From Silene conica (lineage: Eukaryota; Streptophyta; Magnoliopsida; Caryophyllales; Caryophyllaceae): DNA of 64,000 nt. Made by a program: the position numbers and the translations under genes. The stretch spans positions 61,717,048 to 61,781,047 of the forward strand of contig CM055311.2 in the NCBI GenBank assembly GCA_029255685.2, written 5' to 3'. Below the pieces are notes generated by a model that worked only from the letters and a program-made list of their open reading frames with translations, had not been told where the DNA came from and ran no database searches. Positions 44,801 to 56,900 of the stretch are shown in pieces (the first letter of the stretch is position 1; every line of letters starts with the position of its first letter).

Positions 44801-47284
44801 CAAAATGGGTGGCGAGTTTGTATTGACTACCGTAGACTCAATGCGGTGACAAGGAAGGACCATTTCCCTTTACCATTCATTGATCAAATGCTTGAGAGGC
44901 TTGCCGGTAAGTCTTATTATTGCTTTTTAGATGGATACTCGGGTTACTTTCAAATTGCTATTGCCCCCGAGGATCAAGACAAGACCACATTTACTTGTCC
45001 TTTTGGCACCTTTGCGTATCGACGCATGCCATTTGGGTTATGTAATGCTCCCGCGACTTTTCAAAGATGCATGGTTAGCATATTTTCTTAATATGTTGAG
45101 AATTTTATTGAAGTTTTCATGGATGATTTTACCGTGCATGGTGACTGCTTTGATAGTTGTTTGTCTCATTTATCTCTTGTGCTTAAGAGATGCATTGACA
45201 CTAACCTTGTCTTGAATCATGAAAAATGCCATTTCATGGTAGAGCAAGGTATTGTCCTTGGGCATGTGGTCTCATCTAAAGGTATTGAAGTTGATAAAGA
45301 CAAAATCGATACTATTCAATCTCTTCCTTACCCCACTAATGTTCGTGAAGTTCGCTCCTTCCTTGGTCATGCAGGTTTTTATAGAAGGTTTATTAAAGAT
45401 TTCTCCAAGGTAGCTTCACCGATGTGCAAATTATTACAAAAAGAAGTGGACTTTGACTTTGATTTAGCTTGTAAGGAAGCATTTGACAAGTTAAAAGAAA
45501 AGTTGACATCGGCTCCAATCATTCAAGCTCCAAATTGGTCTCTTCCATTTGAGCTTATGTGTGATGCTAGTGGCTACGCCCTTGGTGCCGTCTTAGGTCA
45601 ACGAGTTGGGAGAGTACCTTATGTGATTTACTATGCCTCCATGACTCTCAATGATGCCCAAAAGAATTACTCTACTACCGAGAAAGAGATGTTGGCGGTG
45701 GTATTTGCTCTAGAAAAATTCCGGTCTTATCTACTTGGTACTAAGGTGGTGGTGTTCACCGATCATGCCGCTCTTAGGTACTTGATGACAAAGAAGGAGG
45801 CCAAACCAAGACTTATTCGATGGGTATTGTTGCTAAGTGAATTTGACATTGAGGTTCGGGATAAGAAGGGAGCCGAGAATGTGGTTGCGGACCACTTGAG
45901 TCGGCTAGTGAATGTAGAGAGGCTTGAAGTGCCTATTAATGGCACATTTCCCGATGAGACACTCTTTGCCCTTACTTCCGTTTCTCCTTGGTATGCTAAT
46001 ATTGTTAACTTTCTTGTTTCCAATGAATTTCCTACAGGTTTTTCAAAGTCACAAAAGGACAAGATAAGGAGTGATGCCAAATACTATGTTTGGGATGATC
46101 CTTACTTGTGGAAGCATTGCTCGGATCAAGTGGTGAGGAGGTGTGTTCCCGAAAATGAGATGAGTTCTATTCTAACGTTTTGTCATTCATATGCTTGTGG
46201 AGGCCATTTTGGAGCTAGGAGAACCGCAAAGAAAGTGCTTGATTGTGGTTTCTATTGGCCAAGCTTGTTTCGGGATGCTCATGGATTCGTCAAAACTTGT
46301 GACAATTGTCAACGCAGTGGTAACATTTCTCGTCGTAATGAGATGGCTCAAACTCCTATGCTTTATTGTGAATTTTTTTATGTATGGGGTATAGATTTTA
46401 TGGGTCCATTCCCCATGTCTCATGGTTTCTTATATATACTTCTTGCCGTTGATTATGTGTCGAAGTGGGTGGAAGCTAAACCCACTAGGACTAACGATTC
46501 TAAAGTTGTTACAGATTTTATCAAGTCTAACATCTTTTCTAGGTTCTGAATTCCAAGGGCATTGATAAGTGATAGAGGCACTCACTTTTGCAATCGGACG
46601 GTTGAAGCTCTTTTAAAGAAATATTGTGTCACTCACAAAGTTTCTACCGCTTACCATCCTCAAACGAATGGTCAAGCCGAAGTGTCCAATAGAGAAGTGA
46701 AGTCCATCTTGGAGAAGACGGTGAATCCAAGCCGGAAAGATTGGAGCTTGAGGTTAGAAGACGCGTTATGGGCCTATCAAACGGCCTATAAAACTCCAAT
46801 TGGTATGTCACCATATCGGTTGGTGTTCGGTAAGTCTTGTCATCTTCCGGTCGAGCTTGAGCACAAAGCTTTTTGGGCAGTAAAAACCTTTAACATGAGA
46901 ATGAATGAGTCGGGTGAGTACCGAAAATTGCAATTACAAGAGCTAGAGGAGATTCGGAATGAGTCGTATGAGAATGCGGCGATTTTCAAAGAGCGAACGA
47001 AGGCATGGCATGATAAGATGCTTTCTCGGAAAACCTTTAATATTGGTCACAAGGTTTTACTCTATCAATCTCGTTTTCGGTTGTTTCCGGGCAAGGTAAG
47101 ATCCCGCTGGGTTGGCCCGTTCCTTGTCCCTCAAGTTTTTTCACATGGAGCGGTGGAAATCCGTAGTCTCTCTACGGATAAAGTCTTTAAAGTTAATGGG
47201 CAACGGTTAAAACCCTTTTGGGATGGCTTTCAAGTTGAAGCGGTTGAGAGTATCGATCTCTTCGAGCCCGTTTATGAGTCTTAA
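41855..47284 (+). pseudogene. Athila gag-pol, one frame with five premature stops
   Basis: A single frame of 1809 codons; the start MPNTRSTNKEL is chosen because upstream residues are only leader. Gag: capsid domain at about residues 85-225 and knuckle CGICSSNGHASDQC (C-x2-C-x4-H-x4-C). Protease: DLGAS in place of the usual DTGA-like motif. RT: YRRLNAVTRKDHFPLP, FGLCNAPATFQ and catalytic FMDD at about 45120. RNase [15 protein letters not shown]. Integrase: zinc-binding end with CDNC, then the Asp-Asp-Glu set in [17 protein letters not shown] and [10 protein letters not shown]. The C-terminal end has no chromodomain, as expected of Athila. Breaks: TGA 43184, TAA 43235, TAA 44618, TAA 45089, TGA 46547; no frameshift. 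It cannot make the full polyprotein. A normal element would package RNA and integrate its cDNA. Confidence 0.95.
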
Positions 47285-48777
47285 TCTCATTTTCATGTCG
47301 CGCCACGACATTAACTAAGGCGCTTTACGGGAGGCAACCCGATTTAATTTCGTTGTTATGTTTTTTTTTCATTTTAGGTAGTTAGTTTTAATTTCTTGTT
47401 TTTATTAGATTTAATTAGCTTCTTTTAACCTTTGCTTTTGTTTTATAGGTAATTGAAAGAATAAACAATTTATTAAAAAAAAAAAACAAAAACAGAAAAA
47501 CAAGAAGAAGCTGGAAACGGAGTAACGAGAAGACGGAAACAAGAGGTGTCTTTGGTGCGGCCATAACCGCACCATGCGGCCAAAACAGGCCTCGCACACG
47601 CTTACATGCGGCCACAGCAGCATCACGCGGGCCAACAACACGGTACACTCCTTCTTCCTTCTTCAATCCTTTTTCAGTTTTCATCCAAATAGAATAAAAA
47701 AAATCACAAAAACGATAACACATCAACAGGCAGAAATTCATCCCCTCCTTCACCATCTTCTTCAATTCACATATCCTATTTTCAATCCCCATAATCCAAA
47801 ATTCGAGTTCAATCCTACTTCCTCCTTATCAGTTTCGACAATTTGATAAACCCTAGCTTCTTCAATTTCAAGACTTGCGCACACAATTTTCGATTTCTGA
47901 CCGTTCGTTTGGGATTCGAATTAATTTTGACCTGATTTCGAATTGATTTCTTTGGTATTTCGAAAATTGCGTCTTCTGGAGTTTTGGGGCGAATTCAGAC
48001 ATTTCGAGGTTCGAATTTGATCAACCACAAGTATTTAGCGATTTCTGGCAATTAGCAATTGGGTTTTCGAAGTTGTGATACGGTTTCGAATTCATTTCGA
48101 ACTACATTCGAGATTTTCGCACCCTAGAAATTGGGGTTTCGAAAATTTTCGATTTCTGGCCAATATCAATTGGGTTTTCGAATTTTTGATACGATTATTG
48201 GCGTTTGCAATTTCGAATTGAGTTGGAATTGCTTTCGAACTGATTTCGCGCTGATTCTGCCTTACTTTCTTTGAGATTTCGCAAAAAAAAAAGAAAAAAA
48301 AGAAAAAAAAATTCGATTTCTGGCAGTTCGCTATTTTCGAATTAGCAGTTCGCGATTTCTGGAACTTAGCAATTGGACTTTCACATTTTCGAATTGATAG
48401 GTAAATTTTCGAATAGCAATTGCACTGCTACAGGTAAATTTTCAAATTGATAGTTCTCAAGTGCTTTATTTCGAAATTTTTGATGCTCATTATTACTTTG
48501 TGACGGAATTTCCGATTTGCTAGTTCTGGGTTTGATTATATTTGATAATGGCAGTGGGTAATTTTTGGAGTTTCCGGCAATGTTCTAAGGCGATTTTTTG
48601 ATTTGATAAACCGAAATTTTCGGAAATTAATCCCTTTCTGTCGATCTCTGCGTTTTAGTGCATTCCTGAGGAGAGTCTTTCGTGGTGCCATTGTTGTTGA
48701 GGACAAATTGAAATTTTTGTGAGTTTGGTGTGAATTTTGAGGAGCTTTGTGTTGTCGTATTCTTGTTGTTTTTTACC
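47285..48777 (+). other. Long untranslated spacer between pol and the third ORF
   Basis: Purine runs (47460-47510), a tgcggcc-rich stretch (47550-47640) and a pyrimidine-rich part are followed by about 700 bp built of gatttctggc, aattgggttttcgaa and ttcga words (47880-48450). Athila elements are thought to express the third ORF from a spliced or separate RNA, so acceptors may lie here; none is decisive. Confidence 0.55.
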
Positions 48778-50175
48778 ATGGCTCGCACCAAAGGAACCAA
48801 AAGAAAAACTACTTCCACTTCTACATCCAAAACTCCCGCGAAAACTAGAAAAACCACCACATCCACAACTAAAAAGCCTACTAAAACTACCACCCGATTT
48901 CCCGTTTCTAAACCCGCTCATTTAGCCGATGCCCAAGGGGTTATATGGGATGATTTGCATGAGAGGTTGGTAATGGAGACTAAGTTTCTTAGTATTCCGA
49001 CATTGGAGAGGTTGGGTTTGCTTGACGTGATGGAGGCTTTGTTGAAAAATGTTGGGTTGGAGGGGTTCATGACTAAGGGAGTTCCCACCTATCGTCGATA
49101 CACTTTGGAGTTTTTGTCTACTTTAATGGTGGAACGAGAGAGGGGAGTGGTGTCAAAAATCAAGTTTAAGTTGAAAGGGAGAGTGTGTGAGATGAATATG
49201 GATCAATTGAGAGATGCTTTTGGTATTGAGAAGAAGGATATGGAGCTTTATACGGGTCTTAACTCCTATACCGCCCCGAAATGGTGGTATGAGGTGACCG
49301 GAAAATATGCCACCAACAAACAAGGAGAGGTGAGTTCTACCATTCCCCACCCATGCCTTCGCATTGCTCACCGCCTTATTGCTACTTGATTTCTTTGTCG
49401 TGGGGAGCCTACTAAGATGCCTAGGGTACACTTTGGATATTTGTGGTCCATGACTCCGGAAGGGACGGGAGTTCCGGATTGGGTTGATCTTTTTGTGTCG
49501 GCTTGTGAATCCCAACAAAAGCCCGGAGGAGGAAAGATCGGTGGTGGGGGATTAGTAACTTTGCTCATGCACTACTTTAAGATTGATGTTTCGGCGAATG
49601 ACCTTCCTTTGGGAGATCATTTTCTTATGGATGTGAATTGTTTGGTGGGCATGGATATGTTGCGACATCGTGAGACAGTTGGTACTTATGATTGGTGTCG
49701 AGGGACGGATCATGAGCGTTACTTGTGTTTGCCTCGGCCAAAAGACAAGGCTCTTACCTATGGTAAGACGGCGGTCGATTACTTTATTCCACTTGATCCT
49801 GAGTTTGCTAAACAAGGTGATAAGAGTACTCCTCCACGGATTGAGGTTAATGATGATCGTGAGAGTGAAGGGAGTGTGCGTGAGAGTGAAGGGAGCGGTA
49901 GTGATGAAGAGAGTGGTGATGTTGAGAAGGAGCGGCCTAGTCCACCTCTTTCTAGAGGGCTCTTGTCTTTCCAAACCTTGCAAGCTAGTGTGGCTACTTT
50001 GAGGGCGGATTTTAGTGAATGGAGGACGAGCACCGATTCTCGACTCGAAGCCCTTACTAGTGTAGTTTTGGAAACTCGTGAGCTTGTGCGATCTTTGGTT
50101 GATCCACCCCGCGCAGTTCGGAAGGAGGTTCATGCCTTTCACGACAAGGGTACCGGAGATTCCTCCGCTACTTGA
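48778..50175 (+). pseudogene. Athila third ORF (env-like / ATHILA ORF-1 family), one stop
   Basis: Starts MARTKGTKRKTTSTSTSKT, a basic Lys/Thr-rich head (residues 1-50), then a conserved body with VIWDDLHERLVMETKFLS, GLLDVMEALLKN, YRRYTLEFLSTL and MNMDQLRDAFGI, as in the ATHILA ORF-1 family. A TGA at 49387 breaks the frame after codon 203; the same frame continues with MPRVHFGYLWSMTPEG to an acidic Ser/Glu region (about 365-395) and a final coiled-coil-like part (LQASVATLRADFSEWRTSTD). Total 465 codons. Despite the name env-like, I see no signal peptide or transmembrane helix. Its function in Athila is unknown; position after pol fits the family. Confidence 0.85.
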
Positions 50176-50246
50176 CTTTTGTGGTATGTCTTTCTTGTCC
50201 TTATCTTAGTTTTTGTTGTTCCTCCCATTGAGGACAATGTGAAGCT

Positions 50247-50260
50247 TAAGCGTGGGGGAG
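50247..50260 (+). other. Upstream polypurine tract copy
   Basis: taagcgtgggggag, preceded by gaggacaatgtgaagc. It repeats the text of the true tract next to the 3' LTR, 730 bp away. Confidence 0.7.
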
Positions 50261-50366
50261 GGCATTTCATTTGTATATATACTTTATTTTATAGTTTTTT
50301 TTTAAAAAAAAAAGAGGAAAAAAGAGAGGAAAAAAAAATGAAAAAATAATAATAAAAATAACCCGG

Positions 50367-50539
50367 CTAGGTGAAAACCCGCAAGGGCGGGCGCCTAGGC
50401 AAGATTGGGTAAAATGGCCGAGGACGGAGTGAAAACCCGAAAGGGTGCTCCGGGTAAAATGAAGAGTTGAGTTGCGTGCCATGAGAGTAGTGTAAGGAAT
50501 AAAAGCTAGATTGAAAACCCGCAAGGGCGGGCGATCTAG
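50367..50539 (+). ncRNA. Three structured hairpins with GNRA loops in the Athila 3' region
   Basis: 50367-50398, 50425-50452 and 50506-50539 share tgaaaaccc, a GNRA loop (gcaa, gaaa, gcaa) and ggg. The outer stems differ but pair: CTAGG/CCTAG, CGGAG/CTCCG, CTAGAT/ATCTAG. This is compensatory change within one transcript region, suggesting a structured RNA, perhaps for packaging, translation or RNA stability. The role is inference. Confidence 0.6.
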
Positions 50540-50978
50540 GCAAAATGAGAGATTTAGGGAAAAAAAAAGAGAAAAAAAAAAGATGTTATTTGGTTACATG
50601 TTTTATCTTGGAGATGGCGACATAAGGAGGTTCAAGGGTGGTTCGGGTTAGGTTGCTAAGGAGAGATAAGGAGGGTACGGGTGGTGATTGTAATGTATTT
50701 TGACATCTACTACATTGGACCTTTTCATGTTCATATTTCACATGTAGTTTGTTGTTGGAGGTTTGTTGATGAGGAGGATATTTGTGTGTGGTCATTATTT
50801 TGAAGTTAGGTGTATTATTCTTGTGATCATATGCTTATTTGAGGGAAGATATAAGGAGAAGTGAGGTTGTTTGATGTGTTTTGAGTTGGAGCAACCTACT
50901 CACGTTTCGCTATATAGGCTTTGGTGTGGGTTTTCATTGACTTATCTTCGAGTTTTACTCGAGGACGAGTAAAGGTCT

Positions 50979-50993
50979 AAGCGTGGGGGAGTT
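50979..50993 (+). other. Polypurine tract at the Athila 3' LTR
   Basis: aagcgtgggggagtt abuts the LTR start tgattag and would prime plus-strand DNA. Confidence 0.9.
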
Positions 50994-52366
50994 TGATTAG
51001 TCTAGTTTAGTAGGGCTTAATAAAGGTGATTTTGATGGTTATTTGATGGGTTGAGAAGCATTTTATGGGATTTTAATTCATATGTCTTTGATATTGGGTT
51101 GATGATGGATTGCATGTTTTTATGAGATAATTGGGTTGAGTTGTTAATATGAATGGAGTAGGCTTCTTTGGAAGTTGTTGTTGGGCTAAAGATGTCTTAT
51201 GCAATATGGTTTTGAAGAAAGTCAAGATCCATTTACTATGGTCCAAGCAAGTGAACATCAAAATGAACATTGGATTCCATGAATTTCATGCATTCAACTC
51301 ATATTTTATGAGACAACTTTGGATTCCAATACTATTTTATGACACAACATGGGACTTAATGCAATTCCAACAACTCCTTAATTCTCATTTATTTTGGTAA
51401 TAATACCTACAATTTAAGAGACATTAAGGAGTTGTCCTTTGAAGGCCTATATAAGAAGATATTGTTGACACTTTTAGGGGCTTCCATATGCTTTACATAC
51501 TTTCTCTACCATTTTAATCATTAGAATACACAAATAATTTCAAATTTCTAGTTTGTTTTAGTTAGTCATTTTGTATGGAGGGCTAAGTTCTAAATTCTTG
51601 AAACAAAAGATTGAAACCTTCAAGCTATTTTGATTGTAAGACTCTAATCTTTATTTTGTCATTTGAATATCAAGTATTGCTTAGTTTTAATATTTGGTTT
51701 TTAATTTTACTTCTAGTTTGATCACCTAGTTGTTTTAATTAAAAATCAATTGCTAATTTGGGTAATCGAATCGGATTGTTCATTCACCTAAATATTTTGT
51801 AGCAACTATTTTTCATCAATTCGTATGTCGTTTCATCGTTGTTGATTTATAGAAAGATAATACTCGTATGAATCAAATCGTATCCCGCTTGTGAGTGCGT
51901 TCATTCATCTTTGTTAATTCTCATTGATTTACTCTACGTTGTAATTAAACTTAGACGCTTGGATTAGGTTGTCATATTCGTAAGGGCTTTTTATGTACGC
52001 TTTCGTAGTGATTAGCTATACTTAAGTGAGAATAGAAATTTATGATTTCAATAACAAAGTATTCAAAAACAAAGTAAATCAATATAGTTAATGATCAATC
52101 TTTAGCTTGTTGGTGGAAATCGTTTGTTCCGAGATTCCTTTTATTATTATTTACATCATTTTTATATTTATTGCATTTTATTTTCGTTTTAGTAGATTAG
52201 ATCAATCAACACATCAAAACCCCCCCATTTGGTTACTTAACTTTAGCACATATTTAATCAACAAAAATACCTTCCTTGTGGGATCGACCCCTACTTACAC
52301 TTGCTACTATTTTGAGTTTGTAGTGGATAAAATTGTTAATTTGGAGACTCACGACAAGTCTAGCCA
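50994..52366 (+). repeat. Athila 3' LTR
   Basis: 1373 bp, tgattagtctag to ctagcca, followed by the ctctc duplication. It is the uninterrupted counterpart of the 5' LTR. Confidence 0.96.
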
Positions 52367-52371
52367 CTCTC

Positions 52372-53517
52372 TAGTTTGGTATTGCCTTTGTTCTTGAAGT
52401 TCGTATCTTATTTCTTCCCCTATGAGCCTTGTTCCCTTTCATTTGGATTAGTGGTGAGATTGGCTTCTTTTGGAGCAGTGTTATATGCTTCGGGGGCCTT
52501 TGGTTTTGCGTTATCGGAATTTGGTCGAGAAAGTTTGTGTTAATAATATTTTGATGATGCTAGATAGTGTGTCGTCTTGCGAGTTCATGTTAAAGGATTA
52601 AATGTATAAGTGCGACTTGTGGATTTGGTGTCAACCGTAAAGTAATGGCGACTGTACCTTTCTGAAAGAGTGGTAATAGTCTTGTGAAAACTGTCTGAGT
52701 GAAAGTTGTTGCTTATTTGAAGCCTTTCTTTTGGATTTTCACTTTTAGTAGTGAGGTTTGAAACTTGAGGATTTAAAAGTTGTTACTTTTGTAAGACCTT
52801 GTTTTGAATGTTCAATTTATGATAATAAGTTTGGAAATTGAGGATTTCGGAATGTTCCTGAGAATTGAGTTTGAGGAAATCTGAGATATTTAGGACTAAA
52901 GATTATGGATGATTCTCATATGATACTACGATTGGGAAAACTTACGGTGTAGAGAATACCGTGTCCTTGATTTTGAGATTCGTTGTTATGATAATAAATT
53001 TTGCTTTAGAGTTTTGGAAGTGCGTGAATCTTGGTCTAGAATATGTTGCTTAGGCTTCTACCTTGAGTGGAAATCCTTAGATGACGTAAACAGTTATGAG
53101 TGTGAGCTAATCTACGGTTTGCTCTCATTTTCGTGGAAAGTTGCATGTTGGTGTGTGATAAGTGAGAGTTTTGGAATTCCTTCTTTGTGAGAAGTATCTT
53201 GTTCCGTGGATAAGTTAGTGGTAAGTGAGATCGTGGAATCCTAGCGAGTTTAGAGGTTTCTTGACTTATTTTCTAAAGGATGTGTGAAGATCGTTGTGAT
53301 AAAGTTTCAATTGTGGATTGAGTGGTTAATGTTTTCTGTATCCCGAAGAGTTCTCATCCTCCTTGACTCGATCTTTGTTGTTTTCGCCTCCTTGGTATTT
53401 CGTTGTTTCTGTCTGTTAGTTTGAAACTGGTAGCTTGTGATGCTTTGTGTTAAGTGTAATCTGTGTTGTTTTTGTACCTTATGTAACCATTGTGAATTGT
53501 TTTCCTTTATGTTGATT
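52372..53517 (+). mobile_element. Gypsy element interior, continued
   Basis: Joins the sequence left of 39832 when the Athila element is removed. Non-coding; contains the block shared with 35050-35100. Interrupted at 53523 by the copia-type element. Confidence 0.45.
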
Positions 53518-53522
53518 GTAAC

Positions 53523-53923
53523 TGTAGGAAAATAAGGACATACCTTTATGCGGAAGCGATCGGATCGTTGTGTTCGCTAACTGCCCACTACCGTATATCG
53601 TACCTCCGGCGGCTACTAGAGTCCCGGAATATTTCCACACCCCAAATCCCAAGTCCCATATTGATGGTGGACCTAGCCTCTAGAAATTGTATATTTTGCA
53701 TAGGTATTGTGTATAGAGATGTTTATATTTATCAATATAAAATTACCTCTTTCTAAAGCTTTTTCTCCATCTTATATTTCTCCATAGGGAAGTACAAGGG
53801 AGATAAAAGTCTCACTTAATCACATACTAAATGTGATTAATTAGAGTAATTCAATACATTATTAATAGACAATGAATAGTAACATTCACCTTAATGTGGC
53901 CGTTACAAACATAAAATTCAATA
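53523..53923 (-). repeat. 3' LTR of the copia-type element
   Basis: 401 bp, tgtaggaaaataagg to aaattcaata on the plus strand. Matches the other LTR without a difference that I can see. Confidence 0.95.
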
Positions 53924-53936
53924 CTCCCACTCGGCC
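53924..53936 (-). other. Polypurine tract of the copia-type element
   Basis: On the minus strand ggccgagtgggag, next to the LTR; similar gtgggag tracts are usual in copia elements. Confidence 0.75.
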
Positions 53937-56900
53937 ACACAACCGAGTGAACAATGCTCCCACTTGACCACTTTGCCAAGGCATTATAGTACGTTGGTAC
54001 ACAACCAAGTAAACTTTATTCCTCAATCACAAAGATAAAGAAACACATCAACTTGATCACACAATCAAGTTTATGACAACACAATACTCCATAAACAATC
54101 TCGCATGCTTCATACAGGAAATGGGGTGTGCGACCAAATAGTAACGAAGGAGCGTTATATTAAGTTACCATCAAAACTAACATAACACTTTCACATTATC
54201 AGTACCCCAAATCATTCAAACATCACCGTTAGCATACATAGCCCCTATATGCTATCATAATCATTTAGTTACATACAAAATATAACCCCTGGCCAGGAAA
54301 TTATGGTGAAGTTGAATTGATCATCCCTCCGACACTAATAATAATCCATCTCAACTTAACCGCTTTCCTAACATGATCCGTTGAACCTTAATCTTTTAGG
54401 CCCTTAGAATTCATATTAAAGTAGCAACATCAAGAATTAACTTCATATCATAGCTCCAAGTCAAAGGGCACCGAACAAAATTGGACAACACAGTCCATAG
54501 GATCACACAGTGACAAAGTAGGGAATCATTGTCACTCCCAACGGTCGACTTACTAACACACATAGTATGATATATGTGTCACAACATAGCTCCCACTACG
54601 GTGGGCATATCACGCTTCCATGTCGTGCGAATCATAAGTCTAGATACTACTCAAGTATCTAACTCAAGCCACTAGATTGATAACACATATCCAATCTGGC
54701 ACTTGTGCTTCGGTTCAAAGCTTTAGTATGAAAATAAAGTGTCTTGTCATACTTCGACTACAAAAGTCTCATCATAGACTTACTAAGGCGACTATATAAC
54801 GAGTCAATATCTTTTCCATACAACTCATGTACAAAAATAATCTCGAACACTCACTAAGTGTTAACTTGACTCAGTCTCATCTTGCCCACTACACAAGTGT
54901 CAAGGCGATTACCTGTGTGATTAGGCAATCTAAAAGCTTGGTGATATCTTATGTGCCTCATCATGCAACAAATGCATATGAACATTTTCAAAAGATACAA
55001 ATCTTTATCCAAAAAATGTTCATCATCAAACACATCCACAACTCAACAAGAGTAAAACTTAAGTTGACTTTTTCGCGCAAATCAGCTCAATACATGAACT
55101 AATTAAGAACACATCTTATTAAATAATGCGTCAACAATCTTGTTAGTCAATCTTACTTGAAGACAACTCTTAGTCCTGCACAAGAACTAATTTATTCTTG
55201 TCACAAAAGCCAAAAAGTAAAAAAAAACTTGATTACGTATCATTGTGCGTGTAGAGGATTGATTAGGTAACAAATACTTATCAATCACAAATTGACGTTC
55301 AACTATGTACTAAACAAGATACACATCAAAAAACCAACTACACTAGAACAAGAAACAATACTTAATCGTTCCTTGCTTTTGAGCATAGGTTTAGAAATAA
55401 AAATTTTATTTTTCTTCTAAATTAAATACCAATATGTCACCAATTAACAAAGAGAAACTTATTCTCCTACGTAATTTTGATATAACACATTAATTTCACC
55501 ATTCCAACAAAACATCAAACAAATGATTTATGGAATATGAAATATATTTACAAAGTTCATTCAACACATGAATAAGTTAATACTCAATATATATCATGCA
55601 TCTTAATCATTTGAGACAAACTCAGCTGATCAATTTATGCAAACTTTTTATGAGGAACTTAATACGAAATAGTCTTTTTATTCATTTGAAAACAATCCAA
55701 ATAAATGACCAAAATTTAGAAGAAAAGCGGAACAAATCCGAACATTTGAGAACATATCTCATAATAATCTAAACCTAACTGTCATAAACACACGTTATCA
55801 CAATGTCTATACTCTCATAATAACAATCTATATTTTTTTATTACTTGGCGAAAACTCTCACTAAAGGTGATAGCTCCCACTTACTAAAAACGGTACAAAA
55901 CCGAATAGATGGAAACAACTCCCACTATCCTTCATAATGAGCAAGATACCATAAAGATCGACCTTATGTTAATCCTTATAACTTGACATACAAGTTAATA
56001 TTTTACTCATTATTAGACAAACTCTAATCATTACCTTGGATCATGAAACTACTCCCACAATCCAAACATGAAGAGAAGTTAAACTATCAGTGGTGTCTCA
56101 ATGGGTTCTTTAAAATTCTCCCACTCACCAATAGATAGTTATTGATTTGTATTGTAACGAATACAATACATAGATCTACTAGCATTCGCCAACACTTAGA
56201 AACACATCTAAGTGAATAAATATTGTGGGTCACTTTAAACACAAAGTTTGACAAATGTTAAGATGAATGATCAATCTACTACCGAAAACTTATGTAGAGC
56301 GAACAAAATTTCCTTAAAACATATTTAAGGAATTCTTCCTAATCCATAAGACTGAAAATTGATCAACGTTTTATTTCACTTAATCATATCAAGTGATGTA
56401 CAATTTCTCAACTAAAATAACACATTGTCATTATGTTTAAGAATTGTGTAATTGACGCACATTTTTTTCCTCATTTACGCTTTGAACATATCAAACCGTT
56501 ATTCACGACCAACACATTTACTAAGAGTATGACTCTAAGTTTAAAGTCGGTTTTTATCCCTTTTATCATAAAACGTTGGAACATATCAAACATTTTATAA
56601 AATGACAAAATAATTAATACGCACTCATATAGCGTGAATCGATCATCTCAAAAGAAGAAAAAAACATACGATCTCATGATGCATCCTTAACATTTAACTA
56701 CCCACAAATAAAATAAAAAATAGATTGAAATATAAAAAATAGAGACATGGACCATATATGATAATGTAATCAAAGAAATGAATAAAGTAATGCGGTAAAC
56801 ATATATACATGGGCAAACACATAGCCATAATGAACTACAATCATGAGGTTAAAATAAAAAAAAAACGTGATTTCCAATAAACTAATTATTGAAAAATAAT

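Larger units (their letters stand above)
39837..52366 (+). mobile_element. Athila-type Ty3/gypsy retrotransposon, complete but mutated
   Basis: Flanked by the perfect 5-bp duplication ctctc (39832-39836 and 52367-52371). Order: 5' LTR, primer site, gag-pol in one frame, long leader, env-like third ORF, structured 3' region, polypurine tract, 3' LTR. LTRs start tgattagtctag and end ctagcca. Apart from the TRIM in the 5' LTR they have the same length within one base, and I counted about 17 differences in 1372 bp, so the insertion is fairly young. Confidence 0.95.

Noticed and set aside
47415..47792. 125-codon minus-strand frame
   Set aside because: Low-complexity Phe/Leu run from the purine tract between pol and the third ORF; no conserved motif.
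48778..50175. Viral envelope gene
   Set aside because: The ORF sits where an env gene would be, but shows no signal peptide, transmembrane helix or glycoprotein features; it fits the ATHILA ORF-1 family.
39992..51400. Two identical 83-codon frames (39992-40243, 51149-51400)
   Set aside because: They are the same segment of the two Athila LTRs.
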